64,000 nt of DNA from Flavobacteriaceae bacterium PS02337 (GTDB taxonomy: Bacteria > Bacteroidota > Bacteroidia > Flavobacteriales > Flavobacteriaceae), in NCBI GenBank assembly GCA_029959285.1, contig JASCOE010000004.1, positions 310,001 through 374,000 of the forward strand, written 5' to 3'. The position numbers and the translations under genes were made by a program. A model generated the notes under the pieces. It did not search any database and was not told the DNA's origin. It saw only the letters and a list, made by a program, of their open reading frames with translations. How positions within the stretch are numbered: position 1 is the first letter of the stretch; the number at the start of each line of letters is the position of its first letter. This document shows positions 58,156 to 64,000 of the stretch, one piece after another.

Positions 58156-59517
58156 ATGGACTTTTCAAATAATATTTTAGAAACAATTGGTAATACACCA
58201 TTGGTAAAGCTCAACAAAATTGTTGCTGAAATTGATGCATTAGTATTGGCAAAAGTCGAAACCTTTAATCCTGGTAATTCTGTAAAAGACAGAATGGCTG
58301 TAAAAATGATTGAAGATGCTGAGGCTGACGGCCGATTAAAACCAGGAGGAACCATTATTGAAGGGACTTCTGGAAATACAGGAATGGGACTTGCACTTGT
58401 TGCAATCGTAAAAGGGTACAAATTAATTTGTGTGATCTCAGACAAACAGTCTAAAGAAAAAATGGATATTCTTCGCGCCGTTGGTGCAAAAGTTGTTGTT
58501 TGCCCGACAGATGTTGAGCCTACAGATCCTCGTTCGTATTATTCTGTTTCTAGGCGTTTAGCAGAAGAAACACCAAATTCTTGGTATGTAAACCAGTACG
58601 ATAATATGTCAAATTCATTGGCGCATTACGAACAGACTGGACCAGAAATCTGGAAACAAACAGAGGGAAAAATTACGCATTTTGTTGTTGGAGTAGGTAC
58701 GGGCGGAACAATTTCTGGAGTTGGAAAATATTTAAAAGAAAAAAATCCGAACATTAAAATTTGGGGAATTGATACTTATGGTTCAGTTTTTAAAAAATAC
58801 CACGAAACAGGAATTTTTGATGAAAATGAAATTTACTCGTATATAACTGAAGGTATTGGAGAAGATATTTTACCTAAAAATGTTGATTTTTCTTTAATTG
58901 ATGGATTCACAAAAGTAACCGATAAAGATGCCGCAGTTTATACTAGAAAAATTGCTCTAGAAGAAGCTATTTTTGTTGGAAATTCTGCAGGAGCTTGTAT
59001 CAAAGGTTTGCTTCAATTGAAAGAACATTTTAAGCCAGAAGATGTTGTTGTAGTTCTGTTTCACGATTCTGGAAGCCGTTATGTTGGAAAAATGTTTAAT
59101 GACGATTGGATGCGCGAACGTGGATTCTTAGAAGAAAATATTACAAAAGCGGAAGATGTTATAAAAGATCATATTGATAAAGAATTAATCGTTGTTCGTA
59201 CAGAAGAGTTAGTTTCTCACGCTATTGAGCGTATGCGTAAATACAAGATTTCGCAAATTCCAGTTGTAGATATCAATGGTTTTGTTGGTTCTGTAGACGA
59301 AACAGATTTGTTTAGAAGTTATGTTGCTGATAAAAATGTAGCAGAAAAACCAATTAAAGAGGTAATGGGAAAACCTTTTCCTATTGTAAAATTAGGGACT
59401 CCGATTGAAGAAGTATCAAAATTATTCTCAAAAGAAAATGATGCTGTTTTGGTTGATTTAGGAAATGGACACCATCATATTATCACCAAATATGATATTA
59501 TTGGTGCCATAAAATAA
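58156..59517 (+). CDS. Cystathionine beta-synthase with CBS domain pair
   Basis: This 453-residue PLP enzyme has an N-terminal cysteine synthase/CBS catalytic domain (about 1-310) with K44 in NPGNSVKDRMAVK as the PLP lysine, IIEGTSGNTGMGLALVA and VGVGTGGTISGVGKYL. The C-terminal pair of CBS domains (about 335-453, VVRTEELVSHAIERMRKYKI, then IKEVMGKPFPIVKLG) likely senses an adenosyl ligand. It condenses serine or O-acetylserine with homocysteine or sulfide. The separate identity of the two activities cannot be resolved by eye. It is followed by a hairpin and an exonuclease gene on the same strand. Confidence 0.9.
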   Translation: MDFSNNILETIGNTPLVKLNKIVAEIDALVLAKVETFNPGNSVKDRMAVKMIEDAEADGRLKPGGTIIEGTSGNTGMGLALVAIVKGYKLICVISDKQSKEKMDILRAVGAKVVVCPTDVEPTDPRSYYSVSRRLAEETPNSWYVNQYDNMSNSLAHYEQTGPEIWKQTEGKITHFVVGVGTGGTISGVGKYLKEKNPNIKIWGIDTYGSVFKKYHETGIFDENEIYSYITEGIGEDILPKNVDFSLIDGFTKVTDKDAAVYTRKIALEEAIFVGNSAGACIKGLLQLKEHFKPEDVVVVLFHDSGSRYVGKMFNDDWMRERGFLEENITKAEDVIKDHIDKELIVVRTEELVSHAIERMRKYKISQIPVVDINGFVGSVDETDLFRSYVADKNVAEKPIKEVMGKPFPIVKLGTPIEEVSKLFSKENDAVLVDLGNGHHHIITKYDIIGAIK

Positions 59518-59535
59518 TTTTTTACAAATAAAATT

Positions 59536-59585
59536 AATCCATAAATCTAATTGTTTTACGATTAGATTTGTGGATTTATCTTTTA
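59536..59585 (+). terminator. Hairpin after the cystathionine beta-synthase gene
   Basis: The arms AATCCATAAATCTAAT and ATTAGATTTGTGGATT surround a nine-base loop and are followed by a short T-rich stretch. TAGATTTG in the right arm is also a match to the -7 consensus (59573-59580) for the next gene, so the site may do both jobs. Confidence 0.55.
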
Positions 59586-59595
59586 AAAATATAAA

Positions 59596-60078
59596 ATGAA
59601 TTTTACCGCTATAGATTTTGAAACGGCAACAGGACATCATCCATGTTCGGTCGGAATTGTTACAGTACAAAACGGAATAATTGTTGACGAATTTGTTTCA
59701 TTAATTAAACCGCCAAATAATGAATACAATCCGTTTACAATTCGTGTTCACGGTATTTATCCAAAAGATACTGTCAATGCAAAATCTTTCTTTCAAATAT
59801 ATCCAGAAATAGAAAAAAGATTGAAAAATAGAGTTGTAGTTGCTCACAACGAAAGTTTTGATCGTAATGTTTTAATGAAAACAATGTTGCTTCATGGCTT
59901 AAATTATGAAGATTTAAACATTGCACCAAAATGGGAATGTACCGTTAAAATTTACAAAGCAAAAGGCTTTAAACCTACAAAACTAAGCGATTGCTGTCGC
60001 GAAATGAATATTAAGCTCAATCACCACGAAGCTTTGTCAGATGCGCGAGCTTGTGCCAAACTTTATATGCTTCGATAA
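59596..60078 (+). CDS. DEDD-family 3'-5' exonuclease (DnaQ-like)
   Basis: This 160-residue protein is a single exonuclease domain. Motif I is AIDFETAT (D8, E10), motif II is VVAHNESFDRNVL with its Asp, and motif III is HHEALSDARACAK with its His and Asp. The four acidic ligands for two metals are therefore present. It may proofread or degrade nucleic acid, as in short DnaQ proteins; it is not part of a polymerase here. It starts 78 bases after the synthase gene, behind the hairpin, and ends 68 bases before the DUF2851 gene. Confidence 0.9.
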   Translation: MNFTAIDFETATGHHPCSVGIVTVQNGIIVDEFVSLIKPPNNEYNPFTIRVHGIYPKDTVNAKSFFQIYPEIEKRLKNRVVVAHNESFDRNVLMKTMLLHGLNYEDLNIAPKWECTVKIYKAKGFKPTKLSDCCREMNIKLNHHEALSDARACAKLYMLR

Positions 60079-60146
60079 ATAATTTTATTTTGTAAGAATA
60101 ATATTAAAATTTTATTATTTTTAGATTTTGTAAATATTATCTAAAA

Positions 60147-61418
60147 ATGAAAGAAGACTTTCTTCATTATCTCTGGAAATTCAAGAAATTTGATACCTTG
60201 AATTTAAAAACTGCACAAAATGAATTAATCACCATTATTAAAACTGGTGATTATTTAGAACTTTCGGGTCCTGATTTTTTTAATGCGCATATTAAAATTG
60301 AAAATCAAAAATGGGCTGGAAACGTCGAAATTCATTTAAAATCTTCTGATTGGTATTTGCATAATCATGAAAAAGATTCGGCTTATGAAAATGTAATTCT
60401 GCATGTTGTTTGGGAAAACGATACGCCAATTTATAGAAAGAATAATACTGAGATTCCAGTTTTGGTTCTTAAAGATTACGTTTCAAAAAAAGTTATAGAA
60501 AATTACAATGCATTAATTTCTCCTAAAACATGGATTTCATGTGAAAAACAAATAAAAGAGATTGATGATTTTGTTTTTAAAAATTGGCAAGAAAGGTTGT
60601 TTTTTGAAAGATTAGAACGTAAATCAACTTTTATTTATCAATTATTAGAAGAAACAAATCAAGATTGGGAAGCAGTTTTATTTTCTCTTTTGTTAAAGAA
60701 TTTTGGCTTAAACACCAACGGAACTTCATTTTTGCAAATTGCAAAAGCTATCCCATTTTCAATTATCAGAAAAGAAAGTTTTGAATACGAAAATTTAGAA
60801 GCTTTACTTTATGGAACTGCGGGTTTATTAGATCAAGAAAAAGAAGATGTTTATTTTAAAGATTTAAAATTCAGGTATTTTTATTTGCTTCATAAATATC
60901 AATTGGAGCGAGTTTATGTAGATCCAGTTCAGTTTTTCAAGCTTCGACCAGATAATTTTCCAACAATTCGACTTTCTCAATTAGCAAGTTTATATCATAA
61001 ATATCAAAATTTATTTTCTAAAATAATCGATTTAAAATCCGTTAAGAAGGTTTATGAATTACTAAATATATCTTCAAGTTTATATTGGCAAAATCATTAT
61101 CAGTTTGATAAAGAAAGTCCTGAGAAGTCAAAAAAGTTATCAAAATCATTTTTAGATTTAGTAATTATAAATACTATAATTCCGCTTCAATTTGCCTATT
61201 CAAATATCATGGGAGAATCAATTGCAGAAAATTTGATTGATTTTATGAAAGAGGTCACGACAGAGAAAAATGCAATTATAGATAAGTTTAATTCCTTTGG
61301 AATAGATTCAAAAAATGCATTTGAGAGCCAGACTTTGTTAGAACTTAAAAATGAATATTGCAATCGCAAAGCTTGTCTAAAATGCGCTTTAGGTTTAGAA
61401 TTGCTTAAAAATAATTAG
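60147..61418 (+). CDS. DUF2851 family protein
   Basis: This 423-residue protein matches DUF2851 across its full length. It begins MKEDFLHYLWKFKKFDTLNL, followed by the blocks WAGNVEIHLKSSDWYLHNHE, VILHVVWENDTPIYRKNN, the long helical region KNFGLNTNGTSFLQIAKAIP and the C-terminal NEYCNRKACLKCALGLELL with two close cysteines (CLKC). The WAGNVEIHLKSSDW block is a hallmark of the family. The role is unknown; the early blocks resemble a nuclease-like fold with charged residues, but this is not shown. It is cytoplasmic. Confidence 0.88.
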   Translation: MKEDFLHYLWKFKKFDTLNLKTAQNELITIIKTGDYLELSGPDFFNAHIKIENQKWAGNVEIHLKSSDWYLHNHEKDSAYENVILHVVWENDTPIYRKNNTEIPVLVLKDYVSKKVIENYNALISPKTWISCEKQIKEIDDFVFKNWQERLFFERLERKSTFIYQLLEETNQDWEAVLFSLLLKNFGLNTNGTSFLQIAKAIPFSIIRKESFEYENLEALLYGTAGLLDQEKEDVYFKDLKFRYFYLLHKYQLERVYVDPVQFFKLRPDNFPTIRLSQLASLYHKYQNLFSKIIDLKSVKKVYELLNISSSLYWQNHYQFDKESPEKSKKLSKSFLDLVIINTIIPLQFAYSNIMGESIAENLIDFMKEVTTEKNAIIDKFNSFGIDSKNAFESQTLLELKNEYCNRKACLKCALGLELLKNN

Positions 61419-61495
61419 AAAATAGGGCAATTAGAAAATTAGATAATTGTAAAATCAGTATTTTTGTAATCTAAAATCTTAATTCTAAAATCAAC

Positions 61496-61723
61496 ATGTC
61501 AGCAATTTTAAGACTCAAATTCTTTTTTGAAAAATACGGTTTTCATGTTTCATCAAGATTGGCAGACAAACTTGGAATGAGAGTAACGAGTGTTAGATTG
61601 TTTTTTATCTACATATCTTTCGTTACAGCCGGTTTGGGTTTTGGTGTGTATCTAACTCTTGCCTTTTGGATTAGATTGAAAGATTTAATTCGTTCAAAAA
61701 GAACATCCGTATTTGATTTGTAA
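61496..61723 (+). CDS. PspC-domain small membrane protein
   Basis: This 75-residue protein has a soluble start (MSAILRLKFFFEKYGFHVSS) and then the PspC pattern ADKLGMRVTSVRLFFIYISF with a membrane helix (about 39-59, LFFIYISFVTAGLGFGVYLTL). A basic end completes it. PspC domains are linked to envelope stress response in the phage-shock system and occur as stand-alone small proteins in Bacteroidota. A TATTTTTG box lies at 61459-61466. It is convergent with the amino acid permease and shares a terminator with it. Confidence 0.85.
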   Translation: MSAILRLKFFFEKYGFHVSSRLADKLGMRVTSVRLFFIYISFVTAGLGFGVYLTLAFWIRLKDLIRSKRTSVFDL

Positions 61724-61724
61724 T

Positions 61725-61756
61725 AAAAAAAGCCTGTTCAATTGAACAGGCTTTTT
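61725..61756. terminator. Bidirectional terminator between the PspC gene and the permease
   Basis: The stem AAAAGCCTGTTCAA / TTGAACAGGCTTTT with no loop bases outside the palindrome has an A-run on the left and a T-run on the right. Confidence 0.9.
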
Positions 61757-61778
61757 TGTTTTATTATAAGAAGAAATA

Positions 61779-63290
61779 TTAGATTTCTTCAACTTCGTTT
61801 TGTGGATTGTTTAGTTTTGCTCTTTTTTTACTGTAAGCGAAATAAACAATAATTCCTAAAGTTCCCCAACATAAGAATGCAATCCAAGTTTCATGTCTTA
61901 CTTGAGTCATTAAGAATAAATTAAAACATACACCTAAAGTTCCAACAAGATATACAGCTGGAGTTTTGTAATGTCTTTCTAATTCTGGTTTTTTATATCT
62001 AAGGATCATTACGGCAACACAAACCATTCCGAAAGCCAATAATGTTCCCATACTACACATTTCACTTACTTTTTCAATTGGAGTAAGTGCAGCAACAATC
62101 GAAATAATTGTTCCTACTAAAAATGTACTTTTATAAGGAGTTTTAAAATTTGTATGTAGTTTGCTGAAAAATGGAGGAAGTAATCCGTCTCTAGACATTC
62201 CTAAGAAAATACGAGTTTGTCCAAGCATCATTACAAGCATTACAGATGTTAAACCAGCAGTTGCAGCAATTGTAATAATAAATACAGCCCATGTTAATCC
62301 GTTTTCACTAAATGCAGAAGCTACAGGAGCGGCTTTGTCCAATTGATCGTAATGAACCATTCCAGTTAAAACTAATGAAACAAGAATGTAAAGAATTGTA
62401 CAGATTACTAATGAAGCGATAATAGCAAAAGGAACATCTTTTTTAGGATTAATTGCTTCTCCAGCTTGAGTAGAAACCGCGTCAAAACCAATATAAGCGA
62501 AGAATACAATAGTCGCTGCGGTTAACACACCACCAAATCCGAAATTCATTTTTCCAGTTGCATTTCCTAAAGCATCTAAAGCAGGAACTTCAGCAGGAAT
62601 AAATGGATGCCAGTTATCAGAATTAATATAAAAAGCACCACAAATAATTACAAAAAGCACAACAGCAATTTTAACAATTACAATGATATTATTTGTACTT
62701 GCTGCTTCTTTAATTCCTTTTATAAGAATTGCAGTAACAACCCAAGTTATAATAAAAGCAGGTAAATTAAACGCAAATGTTGGAAGATCGATTAAATCAG
62801 CAGGAAAAGCTTTATTATGTTCTATGATTTTTTCTGTAGCAGTATGCAAGTCATTGCAGAGATAAATAGGAATGTTGATTCCGAAGAGATGCAGCAGTTT
62901 GACAAAATAACCGCTCCAGGCGACTGCAACAGTTGTGGCTCCCATCATGTATTCTAGGATTAAATTCCAGCCAATGAACCACGCAAAAATCTCACCAATT
63001 GTTCCGTAAGCATACGCGTAAGCAGATCCTTCTACAGGTAATACTGAAGCGAATTCAGCATAACAAAGAGAAGCAAACAAACAGCCTATACCTGCAATAA
63101 CAAAAGATAAGGCCAAAGCTGGACCCGCATAATCATGAGCTGCGATTCCGGTTAAAGTGAAAATTCCTCCACCTATAATTGCTCCAATTCCTAATGAGGT
63201 CAATCCCCATCTAGTAAGGACTCTCTTTAAATCACTTTTTTTCATATCGGCCTCAAAAGCAGATATTGGTTTAACTCTCCAAATTGACAT
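61779..63290 (-). CDS. APC-family amino acid permease
   Basis: This 503-residue protein has about twelve membrane helices, with the LeuT-fold APC signature at the start: TSLGIGAIIGGGIFTLTGIAAH is spread over residues 30-51 (GAIIGGGIFTLTG). Other blocks are FAYIGFDAVSTQAGEAINPKKDVP, FLGMSRDGLLPPFFSKLHTNFKTPYK and TLLAFGMVCVAVMILRYKKPELERHYKTP. It most resembles cationic amino acid transporters (YfnA/CAT type), importing by proton symport. A TACATTTG -7 box is at 63323-63330. It is convergent with the PspC gene and divergent from the next gene. Confidence 0.92.
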   Translation of the reverse strand: MSIWRVKPISAFEADMKKSDLKRVLTRWGLTSLGIGAIIGGGIFTLTGIAAHDYAGPALALSFVIAGIGCLFASLCYAEFASVLPVEGSAYAYAYGTIGEIFAWFIGWNLILEYMMGATTVAVAWSGYFVKLLHLFGINIPIYLCNDLHTATEKIIEHNKAFPADLIDLPTFAFNLPAFIITWVVTAILIKGIKEAASTNNIIVIVKIAVVLFVIICGAFYINSDNWHPFIPAEVPALDALGNATGKMNFGFGGVLTAATIVFFAYIGFDAVSTQAGEAINPKKDVPFAIIASLVICTILYILVSLVLTGMVHYDQLDKAAPVASAFSENGLTWAVFIITIAATAGLTSVMLVMMLGQTRIFLGMSRDGLLPPFFSKLHTNFKTPYKSTFLVGTIISIVAALTPIEKVSEMCSMGTLLAFGMVCVAVMILRYKKPELERHYKTPAVYLVGTLGVCFNLFLMTQVRHETWIAFLCWGTLGIIVYFAYSKKRAKLNNPQNEVEEI

Positions 63291-63322
63291 ACTATTTTAT
63301 TGGTTTATTTGTTATTAAGTGC

Positions 63323-63330
63323 CAAATGTA
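63323..63330 (-). promoter_or_regulatory. -7 box of the permease gene
   Basis: TACATTTG on the minus strand fits TAnnTTTG and lies 32 bases before the ATG. No TTG occurs at the right distance. Confidence 0.5.
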
Positions 63331-63566
63331 TTGTTTTTTGTAAAAAATAAAAACATTTATCATGTTTTAAGTTATAAAATCTTTATTTTTTTTACAAGAC
63401 TCTCAACAAACTTTCTTTAAGTATTGACATTCATCAAATTATTAGCTGTTTTATAATAGAATAAATAATTTTTTAAAAACAATTTTTCTTACTAATTTTA
63501 TTTTAAAAATTTGAAAGATTTTTCTTTCTTTTGTCTTTTTTTAAATTTAAAGGTAATTTTTTAAAT

Positions 63567-64000
63567 ATGAGCATTATGCATTTTATAAAACTTTTACATT
63601 TTACTAAGTATCAGCGAACTTCAATTTTTGTTCTATTTGTGCTTATTATCGCATTGCAAGTATTTTATTTAACAGCAGACTTTAATATTTCCGAAAAAGA
63701 AGATTCTAAAAAAGTCGAATGGTTGGCTTTGCAATCTGAAATTGATGAAAGAAAATTAGAGAAACAAAATGCAGTACCGATTAATTATCTTTTCAATCCT
63801 AATTTTATTTCTGACTATAAAGGGTATAAACTCGGAATGTCTGTAGAAGAAATTGATCGTTTGATGAAATTTCGAAAAGAAAACAAATATGTAAATTCAG
63901 CAGAAGAGTTTCAAAATGTAACTGGTATTTCAGATTCATTATTAAATAAGATTTCTCCATTATTTAAGTTCCCAAACTGGGTACAGCGCAAAACTGAATA
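63567..64000 (+). CDS. Helix-hairpin-helix (ComEA-like) protein, N-terminal part (runs off the right edge)
   Basis: The frame is open from the ATG at 63567 to base 64000, about 144 residues. A second ATG at 63576 is also possible. A membrane anchor (about 20-38, TSIFVLFVLIIALQVFYL) is followed by a linker. A helix-hairpin-helix region of ComEA type follows: YLFNPNFISDYKGYKLGMSVEEIDRLMKFR is spread over residues 74-103, then VNSAEEFQNVTGISDSLLNKI. Such modules bind DNA in natural transformation, but anchored HhH proteins of Bacteroidota do not always do so. It is divergent from the permease. The C-terminal part is outside the window. Confidence 0.8.
   Translation, partial: MSIMHFIKLLHFTKYQRTSIFVLFVLIIALQVFYLTADFNISEKEDSKKVEWLALQSEIDERKLEKQNAVPINYLFNPNFISDYKGYKLGMSVEEIDRLMKFRKENKYVNSAEEFQNVTGISDSLLNKISPLFKFPNWVQRKTE

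Noticed and set aside
1-64000. tRNA, rRNA or other standard RNA genes
   Set aside because: Spacers were read for cloverleaf-like arms, TTCGA T-loop words and CCA ends; none was convincing. A covariance-model scan was not possible.

Overview
The window looks like chromosomal DNA of a Flavobacterium-type member of the Bacteroidota. The evidence is low GC, very AT-rich spacers, promoters of the TTG / TAnnTTTG type, few Shine-Dalgarno sites, a SusC/SusD pair, TonB-linked receptors, a type IX secretion C-terminal domain, a lipid-modified TamL partner of TamB, and many lipoproteins. No rRNA, tRNA, CRISPR array, phage, integrase or IS transposase gene was seen. Most of the window is ordinary core-genome gene content; the unusual parts are regulatory sites and the repeats between genes.

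Layout. 1-5250 (minus) holds the start of a TonB-dependent receptor, preceded in the reading direction by a tight run of genes: M23 peptidase, MerR regulator, LemA, two TPM-domain proteins, a TPR protein and an Rrf2 regulator with four cysteines. alaS follows at 5527-8157 (plus), then a 457-base spacer packed with palindromic repeats and an ABC exporter (minus). 10.7-14.8 kb is an accessory-looking block: two tandem astacin-like lipoproteases with a C-terminal bulb-lectin-like domain, flanked by two paralogous lipoproteins. A GSCFA protein, the TamB-TamL envelope pair and a DUF4230 protein follow to 24.3 kb. Then come a long phenylalanine hydroxylase, a truncated haemoglobin and a secreted GH30 glycosidase with Ig-like, ricin-type and T9SS sorting domains.

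29.7-34 kb carries ilvA, a DUF4136 lipoprotein and hutU. Upstream of ilvA is what looks like a complete attenuator: a consensus promoter, a 19-codon leader with eight isoleucines, an antiterminator and an intrinsic terminator. This is the most interesting regulatory signal in the window. 34.4-44.3 kb has two 2-hydroxyacid dehydrogenases, a 59-residue DUF5522 protein, a small membrane protein with an HEKIH motif, a PLP enzyme, a glucosaminidase-LysM lipoprotein, hemL, a large zinc metalloprotease and small envelope proteins. 44.6-50.7 kb holds lysS, two paralogous lipoproteins, lipB, a SnoaL-like secreted protein and rnhB. 51.2-58.1 kb holds a SusC/SusD pair and a putative porin. The rest holds cystathionine beta-synthase, a DEDD exonuclease, DUF2851, a PspC-like protein, an amino acid permease and the start of a helix-hairpin-helix protein cut by the right edge.

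At least six families of palindromic or word-like repeats recur in the spacers. One roughly 100-base composite palindrome occurs twice, 36 kb apart and in opposite orientation, each time beside a CCCGACAG hairpin. These repeats probably shape transcript ends and suggest non-autonomous elements, but their mobility is inferred and no mobilising enzyme is present here.
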